From assembly GCA_947650365.1 (NCBI GenBank), contig OX393550.1:74307229-74371228 (forward strand): DNA of 64,000 nt, written 5' to 3'. Positions 20,791-31,587 of the stretch are shown here, in pieces (position 1 is the stretch's first letter; each line of letters begins with the position of its first letter). The notes beneath the pieces were generated by a model. That model was not told the origin of the DNA and made no database searches. It worked only from the letters and a program-made list of their open reading frames with translations. Made by a program: the position numbers and the translations under genes. This DNA comes from Chamaelirium japonicum (Eukaryota > Streptophyta > Magnoliopsida > Liliales > Melanthiaceae).

Positions 20791-21360
20791 GGTCGGTCCG
20801 TTAGTTCAGTTGGTCATTGCCAACAGTCATGTGAGGGGTGGTAAGTCGCTGGGTATCGCTATCAGGCAACAGCAGTGCAAGCTTGACCAAATGCAAGAGA
20901 GGACCGGTCATCAAGGTTAGCCAGTCGGTATGGGCTCCAGTCGATCGGGTTGGCCGGAAGGTTAGGGCCTCTGTTGGCCGAGGTCGATCGACATTGATAC
21001 GCCTGTATCGGCCAGGGCCAGGTGACAACCTTGGACCAGTATCGGTTGGGTGTGGCCAACACCCACCGACCGACCGCAGAAGTACCAGTCAGTGGCGAAG
21101 CTCACCTTGGCGACCTACTATAGGCTAATCCTGACCGACCACCATTGTAGCAAGTCAGCCGGGTACAATCGACCCGGCCTATGGGTCAGTTGGTCAAAGG
21201 TAACCAACCAATTCTATGGGTCAGTTGCTCAGGGGCAACCAACCTGGCCACGTTGAGGGGCACGATCAGTCGGTTGAGAGGGAACCGATCGGTCAAGGGG
21301 AAGCTTGATCGATTGAGGGGGGAATGATTTCTTCACCCGAAGTTCGCTAAGGTAAGGGCC
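20791..21360. other. Unclassified Tat U3 segment rich in CGACC/GGTCG words
   Basis: Non-coding sequence between the 71-bp and 67-bp arrays. Short words such as CCGACCGACC, GGTCAGTTGGTCA and AACCAACC recur irregularly, suggesting an old decayed tandem array. No reading frame or motif can be supported. Confidence 0.4.
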
Positions 21361-22257
21361 TTGGGCTCGTTGAGTGCCAAAGGTATTTGAACGCCTGTAA
21401 ATTTGTCTGCGAGTGCCGGAGCTATCTCTCCGAGTGCGTTGAGTGCCAAGACGGAGATTTTTATATACGAGCACTGGAGCAGTCTTTCTGTGCGCTTTGA
21501 GCACCAAGGAGGAGATCGCCTCAGACTTTGTCTGCGAGCGTCGAAGCTATCTCTTTGGGCATGTTAAGCGCTGAGGCGGAGATAACATTGGAGTTTGTCT
21601 GTGAGTGCCGAAGCTGTCTCTTCAGGTACGTTGAGTGTCGAGGCGGAGGTCACCTCGGACTTTGTCTGTGAGCGTCAGAGCTGTCTCTCCGGGTGTATTG
21701 AGCACCGAGGCAAAGGTCACTACGAACTTTGTCTGCGAGCGTCGGAGCTGTCTCTTCGGGCGCATTGAGTGCCAAGGCGGAGGTTGCCTCAGTCTTTGTT
21801 TGCGCGCACCTAAGCTGTCTCTCCAGATATGTTGATTACCGAGGCGGAGGTCACCTCGGACTCTGTCTGTACACCGGAGTTGTCTTTCCTGGCGCGTTGA
21901 GCACAGAGGCTGAGGTCACCTCTGACTTTATCTGCGCACGTAGGAGCTGTATCTCCAGGCGTGTTGAGTGTCGAGGCGGAGGTCGCCTCGGACTTTGTCT
22001 GCTCGCGTAGGAGTTGTCTCTTCGGACACATTAGGTGCCGAGGGGGAGATCGTCTCGGACTTTGTCTGTGATCGCCGGAGCTGTCTCTCCGGGCGCATAA
22101 AACATCAAGGCAGAGCGAAGCACCTTGGACTTTGTCTATGAGCGCTGGAGCTGTCTCTCCGAGCGCGTTGAGTGTCGAGGTAGAGATTGCCTCAGACTTT
22201 GTCTGTGAGTCAGAGTTGTCTCTCCGAGTGCGTTGAGCGTCGAAGCAGAGAGAAGCA
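21361..22257. repeat. 67-bp tandem array (type A), right copy
   Basis: About 13 units with the same anchor words and hairpin arms as the array at 1-3820. The array ends abruptly at about 22257, where copia leader sequence starts. Its presence at both ends of the Tat element is what would be expected if the repeat belongs to U3 of both LTRs. Confidence 0.88.
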
Positions 22258-22642
22258 TCTTGAAATATCATAGTCCCTGTCTCAAATAGATTTCTCCACT
22301 CAAGGGTCATTTTATATATCCCAAGAATGTCGATGCTCTGCAAATATGGCTATTATGCTAATGTTCTAGAGCCTAGCCTAAGGTCAGACAAGTAGGAAAG
22401 AACTTTCACTACCATGGCACCTTGCTTATAATTTTGGCAATTGATGTCATAGTAGAATTTCATCTCATTCTAGGTTTTGATGCTGGCCAAATAGGCACAC
22501 CTGACTAATCAGGAGTTGTCCTAATGGTGGTATAACTAAATATGAAGAATTCACGCAATCATCAAAGATCAATCAAATAATAGGCATCACTAGTGAAATC
22601 CTATCCTAAGAAGGTCTCTTGGACCCGAGGGAAAAGGGCATC

Positions 22643-23496
22643 TGTCACGCCCCGAATTCTGGACTAAAAAGAGAGGGTCCAAAGTTTGAGGGTGATATTT
22701 GAAATAGAGGAAAATATAATTACAAAGATAACATAACGCGGAAGCAATAACTAATACTTAAATACCCATTCCACTAACTATACTCTTACAATGTCTTACA
22801 GTCCAAATACAATAACATGAAATGGTAAATAACTAGACAACTCCGGTTGTCCACTCCTACCCTCGCAAATCCGGTGATGAACTGCTACTCCAATTGAAAC
22901 TGCCACAGAGCTCCTAATGCTCCGCCCGAGAGAAAGAACCTAGGGGAGAGGAAAAATAACAAAACAACTCCCCCTGAGTATAAAACTCAGTGGTCCTAAA
23001 GAACAAGTCAGAGAACGCGAAAAAGATATGAAGTAGAAATATACTTCTACGGTAAAGTAAAGTTGCAAACATAATTGAGTAACCAACAGAAGAAACTACT
23101 ACTACCACAAGTATATAATAAGTGATCTATTCTGCTGTGTCCAGTAATCCCATGTTATACGTTGAATGTCCTAACCGACAATTACCTCATGAGGCGTCCC
23201 ATTCCACTTCATTAGAGAACCCATCTTCTAGGTCGTGCATAGTGGTGCTAAACCCTACGCTAAGGAGAAGAAAGAAAAGAAAAGGAGGAGGGGAAAACAA
23301 GTGTGAACCCCAAGTTTGAGCTAGGCTCCCGACTTGATGGCGTTACTATTGGATTCTTTTTTTGCAACAGGGGAACCACTCCATTCCTTATGCTCGGGAT
23401 GCAGTCTCGAGACATACTACCCTAGTGACCAAAAAGGGGGCTTGATCTTTCACCATGGGACACTCTCACCCAACTTGCTTTCTATGGGGTCTAAAC
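22643..23496 (-). repeat. Inverted LTR arm of the composite
   Basis: Reverse-complement partner of 23560-24412 over about 850 bp, for example TCTATGGGGTCTAAAC at 23481 against GTTTAGACCCCATAGA at 23560. It has no primer site on its outer side and directly touches the target duplication. The arms differ at scattered positions. Confidence 0.85.
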
Positions 23497-23559
23497 CCTA
23501 GGATTAGGACACTCCACCTTAGTTTCCCTGTAGGAAATAACCCGTGACCTAACCCAGTA

Positions 23560-24412
23560 GTTTAGACCCCATAGAAAGCAAGTTGGCTGAGAATGCCCCA
23601 TAGTGAAAGACCAAGCCTCCTTTTTGGCCACTAGGGTAGTATGTCTCGATGCTGTATCCTGAGCATAAGGAACAGAGTGGTTCCCCTGTTGCGAAAAAGG
23701 AACCCAATAGTAATGCCACCAAGTTGGGAGCCTAGCTCAAACTTGGGGTTCATACTTATTTTCCCCTCCTCCTTTTTCTTTACTTTCTTCTCTTTAGCGT
23801 AGGGTTTAGCACCACTATGCACGAACTAGAAAATGGGTTCTCTCATGAAGTGAAATGGGACACCTCATGAGGGAATTATCTATTAGGACATTGAACGTAT
23901 AATATGGGATTACTGGACACAGTAGAATAGATCACTTAGTATATACTTGTGGTAGTAGTAGTTTCTTCTATTGGTTACTCAATTATTTTTGCAGCTTTAC
24001 TTTACCGTGGAAGTATATTTCTATTTTATATCTTTCTCACGTTCTCCGACTTGTTCTTTAGGACCATTGCGTTTATACTCAGAGGGAGTTGTTTTGTTAT
24101 TTTCCTCTCCCCCAGGTTCGTTCTCTCGGGCGGAGTGTTAGGAGCTCTGTAGCAGTTTCAGTTGGAGTAGCAGTCCATCACCGGATTTGCGAGGGTAGGA
24201 GTGACAACCGGAGTTGTTTAGTTATTTACCATTTCTTGTTATTGTATTTGGACTGTAAGACGTTGTAAGAGTATAGTTATTGGAATGGGTATTTAAGTAT
24301 TAGTCATTGCTTCCGCGTTATGTTATATCTGTAATTATATTTTTCTCTATTTCAAAATATCACCCTCAAGTTTTGGATCCTCTCTTCTTAGTCCAAAATT
24401 CAGGGCGTGACA
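23560..24412 (+). repeat. Direct LTR arm of the composite
   Basis: Ends GGGCGTGACA, three bases before a tRNA-Met primer site, as a 5' LTR should. Its sequence is unrelated to the Cassandra LTR found at the other end of the element. The 5' end does not begin with TG at the arm border, so the LTR is probably trimmed at the palindrome centre. The parent family was not identified; the TGTCACGCC/GGGCGTGACA termini recall gypsy LTRs. Confidence 0.75.
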
Positions 24413-24415
24413 ACT

Positions 24416-24816
24416 TGGTATCAGAGCCGGTTCTCCTCGGGATGGGGGGGTTTAACCCTACACGTGGACATGTAGCCCTGAGGGGGGTGGATTGTGACGA
24501 CCAAGATCTAATAGCCAAGAGCCAAAACTCTTGAGGCTGGAATGCCAAGATGGATGAGGTGAGGTGAGGTGTACAAGGCCATTAGTTAGCCCCACATCAA
24601 CTGGAGAGAAGGAGATCCTGAGCTACTTATATAATTTTCCCTCCCAAAAATAGAAGACGCGTTTTAAATTCGTGCGCCGCTATAGATTTCGCAAGAACTC
24701 CATAGTTAAGCATGCTCGGGCAAGAGCAGTACTAGGATGGGTGACCTCCCTAGGAAGTTCTCGTGTGAGTACGGGCAAAGCGGATAATATCTTGTGTGTT
24801 TCGGGCGGATGTTACA
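24416..24816 (+). mobile_element. Cassandra primer site, internal domain and 3' LTR
   Basis: TGGTATCAGAGCC (24416-24428) begins an internal domain matching the Cassandra copies at 1823-1905 and 2544-2625, ending in the purine tract AGGGGGGTGG. The 3' LTR (24493-24816) carries the 5S-like segment in plus orientation (about 24690-24765, with AGTTAAGCATGC and TAGGATGGGTGACC). Confidence 0.85.
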
Positions 24817-25505
24817 GCATCCCTCTAAAACAATGATAATCTAATTTTCTCATCGGGGTTCTCTACAGAAAAATAAAGAACTGTAGAAAAAAAAACAAAT
24901 ACACAACTGAATCAAGTTCAGGGTCTGACCTTCAAAATTGACTAGCATAGCACAGGCTCCTTATTTCCTTCACTGGGTTCCTCGATTCGGTACAAGCCTC
25001 TATATATGATCTTCTGATGCTCTTGCACTTTGCCATCATCGTGCATACTTCATCGAATCGCCATCGTCCTTTAAAGTTCTGCTCATCCTCTCGGTGGTGG
25101 ATCTCCACGGTAAGTCCTTTTTCTTAATCTATAACTGAAAAAGGTGTAGTACACTTCGAGCAAGTGCTCGCTCGTACAAAATTTTCTATAAAGAAAAAAA
25201 AAGTCTAGAAAAAAGTTTGGGAATTAAGGATGGTCAACCTCCACCGCTTGCCCAACTACGGCTCTAAAACTTATCCACACACAGACGTAATATCCAGACA
25301 TAAGCTTGTATGGGGTCCGACCCCTATTAGCAAGCAATCACACATCCAGATTATTTTAGTAGCGGCGCCCTGCAAAAATGATTCATAGAATATACAAAAT
25401 CCACAATATGCATGATTTACTTGTAGAACCTCAATGGCAGCACATACTAATCATGCGCGCACATAGCGGTTTCACGAAAAACATGAAATGCACACCACTA
25501 GTATA

Positions 25506-25517
25506 GCTTTGATACCA
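25506..25517 (-). promoter_or_regulatory. Primer site of the family-B copia element
   Basis: TGGTATCAAAGC on the minus strand, one substitution from the tRNA-Met site, directly inside the LTR end at 25520. Confidence 0.8.
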
Positions 25518-25519
25518 AT

Positions 25520-27771
25520 TGCTGAAAATAATCCTATAATAGAGGCCCGCAGCAGAAGCAAATGATAGGTTTGAAGACCGTGGGTGATATGCATTACATA
25601 TCAAAATTTTCATCGAAACGTTCTACACGTGCGTGTATGAATATAGCACGGCAATAACGTGACCCCCTAACGTCGATCTAGCGAAGAGAACAGTCTAGCA
25701 TGCATGCATATTCTGTCTACACTAGATCTATAAGTTAGAAGTCATACCTCTATGCGGATTCTTTCACCACAATAAATTTCTTCTTTGTCGATGGAGATGG
25801 GCATTGGATCTGCTCAATATAGCTTCGGTGCAACGGCCATAACTTTCTATCCCGAACTTCGATTGGGTTAAAATTTGGACTGCAGGTAGAGGACTTCAAC
25901 AAGCTACTTTTGCTTCTGATTTAAAGTTATTCGAAGTTCTATATCTCTCGTAGAAATAGAAACATAATTGATCTTTTGTGCAAAATCTGGACAGTAAGAG
26001 ATTACGGGAAGTGCCTTCTAGTTCACCCAATCTTGTACGATGCACGACACCTCGATAATGGATTTCTGAGTACCTCCATGCGACGAGCCTTCTCTATCTT
26101 CAATTCACCATGCGAGGAAGAAGAACCGCGTTTGAACCCTCATGTATATGCGTTGGAGACGAGAGAGGAGAAGAAGAGAAGAGGGGGGTGGCTAGGGCAT
26201 CATCTACTAGTGGCCGGCCCCCCATACCTTGTGTATAGGGGTTATGGCCGGCCTCCCCTATTCTCTCTCCTCCTTGCGTGTTGCAATAGACTGGCTCCTA
26301 ATGTCAAACCCCTTGAACTTATCCCCCCTCTCCTTGAAACTTGCAAGCTACTCCTAGAAGTTAGGGAAGGGGCAGCTATGTGTTTCCCCATAAGCTAGGG
26401 GTGGCCAACCTAGCTCATGGTGATATTTTGGTTTTCCAAAATACCCCCATGCCTCTAGTTGGTTGTCCCTCCCACTTGGGAACTCCCATGGCCTACTTAC
26501 GTGAGTTATGACTAGTGATTCCACTATTACCATGGTACCCTTAGTAAACACCTAGGGTGCCCCTAGTCAAGTCAATGAGTCAACTCGCAATACAAACCGA
26601 TACATCGCATATGTGTAGCGAAGCACACTAAGGTACAAAGATAACTATGTGTGTCTCTGTACTACCCCGAGGTTGCCCCCCTTTAGTACACATATGCGTA
26701 TACGCATCTATCATGCACGATTGCAATGCACACACAGAGCGTATTAGGGTTGGACTAATTACTTTCTCTAACTGCATCCTGTGAAACGATAAGATGGTTC
26801 AAGGACCACACATTATGTGGATAAGGTGTAAACTTCAGGGACTAGGGTTTATGGCTTCCAACTTGGACTCAATCGACACACTACCTAAGTGTACTATCAA
26901 TCATCTGATCCCAAGTTTACCTGTGTAGCTACCTACAGTGCGACACAAGATGTACTCCAATTCTACCGGACTTACTATATTCTTCCGTATACCCCTACTA
27001 TCCACTTAGTAGGGTAAACCCGCTATTCCACCACTTGGTGTCATGATGCAACTCGAGCGGTGGGGAATACTGTCAGACTCGAGTGCTCATATAACTCGGT
27101 TCCTTCCAAGTTGACCATGCACGTAGTACTTCCGATTACCCTGCAAAGTAACCGGATCCAATCAACAGTCCTACTGATGACCAACAGGTATGGGTTTTAT
27201 ACAACGTAGGTCAGACCAAAGAACGTACCTCCCGTTAGAGATGGGATGGCCTGCAGGAGTGGCACACTGATACGAGGCCTGCCGGGTAACCCAGTACACC
27301 ATTGTTTTGGATCACGAAACTAAACCCTCATACATTAGTGCACCAAAGCACCACACAATTGGATAGCCCACTAGACGTGGTTTTTCAGGGTTTATGACTA
27401 TTTTACATTAAGCAGAAAACACGGCTTAGTGCATCGGTATCTGCTCATCGATCTGTGCACCATATTGGTTCTGTTCGGCCACTGATACAGTACCTGGTAA
27501 TGACCATGGTGGAGACACCCATGCTCTGTTACCCTAACAGCTTATCCTGATAGGATGACCAACCCTAATCAGAGCTGCAAACGAATTTAGATTATATGGG
27601 ACTAGTCCATTGAGTCTCTCACTCAAGTGGTTTACCATGTAGCCATGACACCTCTTTGTTCTGTTATCAAAACACTTACTAAAGTATGTACCAAGATGCA
27701 ATCCTACGCTATCAACTATATATAGCTAAACTATAGGTTTTTACAAGCTGTAGACCTTAACAATTCCAATA
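25520..27771 (-). repeat. 5' LTR of the family-B copia element (2252 bp)
   Basis: Runs on plus from TGCTGAAAATAATCC to CAATTCCAATA and is colinear with the solo LTR at 17832-20159, including the GGCCCGCAGC start, the ggccggcc-rich promoter zone (around 26210-26260) and the terminal TAGACC...CAATTC block. It is more decayed than the solo copy. Confidence 0.85.
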
Positions 27772-28269
27772 GGACTATGGAAGGTTCACACATGTTGGCA
27801 CATCAAAGCACCATACAGCCGGTTGGCTCAGTGTGCATGGTCCCTCAGGATTGAGGACATATTATATAGTATTAAGATAATTTATGCACCAAGCTTTGAT
27901 ACATTGATCTGTGCACCATCTTAGTTCCTGTTCAACACGATCATCGTGCTTGGTCAGGTGAATAGAGATCCAACATTCTCGTGGTGGAGACTTTACCACA
28001 TTCCTCTACCTACCTGTTAGCTTGTTCCCGGTGAAACGACCAGCATCCCCAAAGCTGTGAACTCAGTCTAGGTCTACACAGGATTGGTCCACTAGGTCTC
28101 CCAAGCATGGACCCACCATGCACCTCAATGGCCTACTGTATTTCCTAGGGTCCTTATTACATATGAATTAACATATACCAAAATAGTATTCTAATTAAAG
28201 CAATAACCAAAGTTATCTTTATTAATGTTAATACAGAAAATCTATGCTCAGGACATACGAGCTATAACA
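27772..28269 (-). mobile_element. Family-A copia LTR fragment (U3 part)
   Basis: Matches the A2 LTR region around 53101-53600 (for example GGACTATGGAAGG, and the CTCGTGTGTCC-type LTR start in reverse at 28250-28269). It is cut on the left by the family-B element. The bases after 28269 (ATATCACAC) resemble a decayed polypurine tract of the family, so this may be a 3' LTR. Confidence 0.75.
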
Positions 28270-29132
28270 ATATCACACATATGGATTGAGCTGCAAAGGT
28301 TCCCTTCTTGGAGTAGATGATGATTTCATTTTGCTATAGGCTCCTCGAGATTAGTATGGGCTATCGAGAAGAAAGGGACTCTCCAAAACTGAATAGGCAT
28401 CATTGTGGAAAAAAAAATGGGGGTACAGTATGTTGGAGTCTAGGAATAACTTCAAAGGGCTCGCTATTTGAACCCCTTCGCTATAATAGCGACCTAAACG
28501 CCAAAAATGGTATCGACTTGCCATCATATTCGCTATAATAGTGAATCACTACTCTGCTCCCTACTTGTGGCGAGCATGGTCTATTTCTTTTCACCGCCAG
28601 GTACAATTGATCAGTTCGATCCACATCAATTTCGCGTCAAATATGCGGTCCATCAGAAACCACAAAAGATCAACGACCATTTGAACACACCGGTTAAAAG
28701 TTCTGAATCATTGGATTGAAATCTAAGAGCCCCCAAACGGTGCTACTGCCTGAATCCGAATAAGCCGTTTAGAAGCAACATTCAAATGTTCTCAACTATT
28801 GGATTGAAATCCAACATCCACTAATAAACGAGGCTTTTCCTACCCGTCGGTCACCACCCACGGTGGCAATGTAGCAGCATGGGTAGTAGCCAGTGGTGAT
28901 GGTTGTGGGTGGTGGCCGATGGGGGTCGGCCACCGTGAAATGCTTTGGTGCACATGGGTCGTCACCTTTCATTGTAAGTGGTGTCCTGCAGTGAAAGGCG
29001 CCGGTGCATTCTACTGCGTGCCACAGTGAAAGGCGAGGGGTGGTGGCCGATGGGGTGGTCGGTGGTGGCCAATGGGGCAGCGAGGGTCGTAGCCAGCGGT
29101 GATGGCAGTGGGTGGTGGCTAATGGGGCGTCA
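28270..29132. other. Unannotated stretch
   Basis: No gene or known element is supported. The first part contains two short palindromes of the form CGCTATAATAGCG (near 28480 and 28530). From about 28840 there are irregular GGTGGTGGCCGATGGGG-type words, a low-complexity GC-rich region into which the TRIM inserted. Confidence 0.35.
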
Positions 29133-29508
29133 TGTTGGGTTTAGTCCCACATCGTCTAGGGGCTGGGCAATGGTGTGCTTAAATACCCTCTAGTGGACCT
29201 CCCATTACGACCTGGGTTTTGGGGTGAGAGGGTATCTACAAATGGTATCAGAGCTAGGTTCTGCCTAGCCAGGTTTAGTCGGGTATGGGCTGGTTGTACC
29301 CATGGGTGTCTCGTCCCTTGGTACCGCACGAGAGGGGGGGGGGGGGCTGGGGGGGGGCTCTGGCGGGAGGTTCAGTCCTAGCCTTGTGTGAAGGGGGGAT
29401 TGTTGGATTTTGTCCCACATCGGCTAGGGGCCGAGCAATGTTGTCCTGAAATACCCTCTGGTGGACCTCCCCTTACGATCCGGGTTTTGGGACGAGAGGG
29501 TATTTACA
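29133..29508 (+). mobile_element. TRIM (terminal-repeat retrotransposon in miniature), 376 bp
   Basis: Two 108-bp LTRs (29133-29240 and 29401-29508), both starting TGTTGG and ending TTTACA/TCTACA, with a primer site TGGTATCAGAGC at 29243, a polypurine tract GAAGGGGGGAT before the second LTR, and the perfect target duplication CGTCA (29128-29132 and 29509-29513). The 160-bp internal domain codes for nothing and contains a run of about 13 G followed by another of 9 G (29334-29360). About 15 LTR differences by eye over 108 bp indicate an old insertion. It must depend on proteins from other elements. Confidence 0.95.
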
Positions 29509-29513
29509 CGTCA

Positions 29514-30804
29514 GCCATGCCGAACTTGCCTCTGACTCTCATTTCTTCCATTTTTTCATTGTTTTTACATTACATCCATCCAATCTTCCATTAAAAACTA
29601 CCGGAGATACTGACTTCATTTTATCCTCGTCTCTAAATGATCTCGTAGATGATCACCCGACGATCGTAATGCCTCTAGAATTATTAAATTCTGATGAGAA
29701 ATGAAGAAGGTACACTGTGCCAAACTTGCTTCCGGCTCTCATTTCTTACCGCCTACCACCGCCACCGTCCACTCGCCACTGGTTCGACAGTAAGGACTCA
29801 CTAAATATTTTAAGCTATGTAAGGATATCAAGGACATAAAATGACATCATCCCAACGATCTCCGGCGACGAGAGGCTGTTGAAGCGAGAAAAAATTCAAA
29901 CGGAGAAGATGAACAGACTTTTTATTTATTTTGTTTAGACTTTAAGGGTAAAATGGTCACAAAAATACAACAGTTGTTCGGAAGTGACTTTTGGCACGTG
30001 TTGAGGGCTAAAAAAGTAATGCAAAAAGCAACCGAGTCTATTCCCAACGATACGACTGAGTTGGGGGGGGCATTTTGGGAAAAACCTCCTAATAAACCCT
30101 TCACTCATGCAAGATCGATCCCTTCACCCAAACGTTAGGCAACCATTGTAGAAATAGGGAATGAATAGAGTGGGCCTTGTAGTTGGCATCAAAAAGTGGC
30201 TCTCTATTTTTAAGAGAAGACCATCCTTCTCCAATTAATAGGAAAAATAATTAAGATGCCATGTAGATGCTCAAATTGGCTCTACGCTATTTTTTTCTTA
30301 ATTCATTTCTATCCTTATTAATTAGAGTTCAAGCTTTACACAGGTTTGTTGGCAGCTCCTCTTCTTTCGTAGACAGGCTTCTGCTGCTATTGTCTTCCTC
30401 TGAAGTCGCAGCGGGTTCTGATTTTGGGTTATTTTTGGGTTGATTTTTTTTTTTTCGTTTTTGCAGGGACTTCAGCTCCATGTTCTTCGCCCGGTGTGGC
30501 GTGGTTTTTATTGTGGTGGTTGTTACAGTCCGTCTGTGTGGCGAGGTTCTGGTCGCAGCACGTTGCACTTCTTCCCGCTTGTGGCGGTGCTTGTTGTGCC
30601 GATGAGTGGTCGTGGTTGTTGCTTTTCTACTTACGCTACGCTGTGGCACCTTCCGGTGGTCTGTTGATGACCCCCCTTTCGAAAATTTGAAAAAAAAAAA
30701 ATCCTTCGGAGATTCGACAGCCAGTGACTACCTAAAGTCATGGCTTCTGCTTGAGCTCATCAGGATTCATAGAAGAGCCAACAAATGGTTCCATTTGTAA
30801 GTAA
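29514..30804. other. Unannotated stretch, possible retroposon tail
   Basis: No gene is supported. Sequence from about 30460 to 30700 (GC-rich, ending TTTGAAAAAAAAAAAA at 30688-30701) looks like a short poly-A retroposon end, but I found no matching target duplication. The rest is AT-rich unique-looking DNA with only short chance frames. Confidence 0.35.
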
Positions 30805-31052
30805 AGGGGTGTGTTTGGTATCATTCCGGGACCTTCCCTATCTATTCCCTGTTTCATATTTTAAAAATAACTGTTAGTATTTGTTTATGTGGAATGAAGA
30901 GTTGGGAACGAGAATTTATCGCTCCATGCGTTTCTCTGCCAACCGAACATTGAACCATCGAATTTACACAAGAAATGATAATTGATGAAAATACCCAGCC
31001 TCTGCTGGATGAGGATTAAGCGGAATAACAGTTCCTTATGCCAAACACCCCC
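30805..31052. mobile_element. Tourist-like MITE, 248 bp
   Basis: Terminal inverted repeats AGGGGTGTGTTTGGTAT and the reverse of ATGCCAAACACCCCC, flanked by the trinucleotide TAA on both sides (30802-30804, 31053-31055). TTA/TAA target sites and GGGGTGTTTGG ends are the pattern of PIF/Harbinger-derived Tourist MITEs. It has no coding capacity and would need a transposase in trans. Confidence 0.8.
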
Positions 31053-31055
31053 TAA

Positions 31056-31587
31056 ACAAATTCAAGTTGGATCATCAGGCTGATGAATGATCACAGAAGT
31101 TGTTGATAGTTTGTAGATTGTTGGTTGATTGTGAGCAGTGACAACAAGGCTTTGTTGGTTGAAACTGGAGCATCTAAATCTAAATCCAAGTGGCCACAGT
31201 GGTTTGTGGAGAGACCAAGTCCAAAAGAAAAGAAGAGAACAAATCCATAAGCAAACAAAGGAAGACAGGATTTGTGGGATGCCAATGGTTTCTGCTGTGA
31301 TTACCCATAGTAGACAAGACAGCTAGATAACAACCACTCGTGAGGCTTTGAAATTGGAGGTGACAGAAGGGTAGGCCCTTGGGGGTTATAGGGAACACAA
31401 GGCATGTGAGACATGACACAACCCTAAGGATGGAGACTTTATAGGAATTGGATTTCTCGTGAGAATTGAAACCCCATCACCTCCTCCTCTGCTTCTCCTT
31501 GACTTGTTCTTCTCCTTCCATCCTCTTGATTGGAGTTACAGAAGTTGAGCTTTAAATACTATGGCATCCTTTTGGAGTTTTGTTTTG
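31056..31587. other. Unannotated stretch
   Basis: Unique-looking, AT-biased DNA without a supported gene, motif or repeat; short reading frames on both strands have no recognisable domain. Confidence 0.35.

Larger units (their letters stand above)
1..22257 (-). mobile_element. Ty3/gypsy Tat-lineage, gag-only element, truncated by window start
   Basis: Read on the minus strand the order is: putative 5' LTR (17005-22257), primer site (about 17001-16983), leader, a broken gag with a Tat-type knuckle (about 6980-5395), then tandem arrays down to base 1. No protease, reverse transcriptase, RNase H or integrase is seen after the knuckle, so this looks like a non-autonomous gag-only derivative (compare the TR-GAG elements described in plants). 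It is interrupted by three later insertions (1501-2967, 7010-16840, 17832-20159). The border at 22257 is inferred: the 67-bp array stops there and copia leader sequence begins, with TCTTG as a possible target duplication. The other LTR is outside the window or merges with the arrays at 1-4325. Confidence 0.6.
17005..22257 (-). repeat. Putative 5' LTR of the Tat element with tandem-repeat U3
   Basis: The minus strand runs from 22257 (TGCTTC) to 17005 (CACA), about 2.9 kb after removing the solo LTR at 17832-20159. From U3 to U5 it holds a 67-bp array, about 500 bp rich in CGACC/GGTCG words, a 71-bp array, a 40-bp array, a TATA box at 17413-17404 and about 400 bp of R-U5 ending at the primer site. 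The U5 side is well supported; the U3 border is inferred from where the array meets copia sequence. No second copy of R-U5 is in the window. Confidence 0.55.
22643..24816 (+). mobile_element. Composite palindromic insertion: inverted LTR pair joined to Cassandra 3' half
   Basis: Flanked by the perfect 5-bp duplication GCATC (22638-22642 and 24817-24821). Inside are an inverted LTR arm (22643-23496), a 63-bp spacer, the same LTR in direct orientation (23560-24412, ending GGGCGTGACA), a primer site, a Cassandra internal domain and a Cassandra 3' LTR (24493-24816). Left and right termini, TGTCACGCC and GGATGTTACA, are both LTR 3' (U5) ends. The unit thus integrated as one molecule with a non-standard structure. 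Confidence 0.82.
22258..27771 (-). mobile_element. Copia family B element, 5' portion only
   Basis: On the minus strand: 5' LTR (27771-25520), primer site TGGTATCAAAGC (25517-25506), and leader sequence down to 22258, interrupted by the composite insertion at 22643-24816. The leader parts align with the family-A leader (compare 22264-22637 with 58186-58562, and 24822-25500 with 58820-59420). The coding region and 3' LTR are absent, cut off where the Tat element begins. Families A and B therefore share a leader but differ in LTR sequence. Confidence 0.78.

Noticed and set aside
28480..28550. Operator-like palindromes CGCTATAATAGCG
   Set aside because: Two short palindromes without a nearby gene; no evidence for function.
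30329..30690. Small gene with Thr/His-rich or Trp/Cys-rich product
   Set aside because: Both strands are open by composition, no homology is recognisable, and the sequence ends in a poly-A run like a retroposon.
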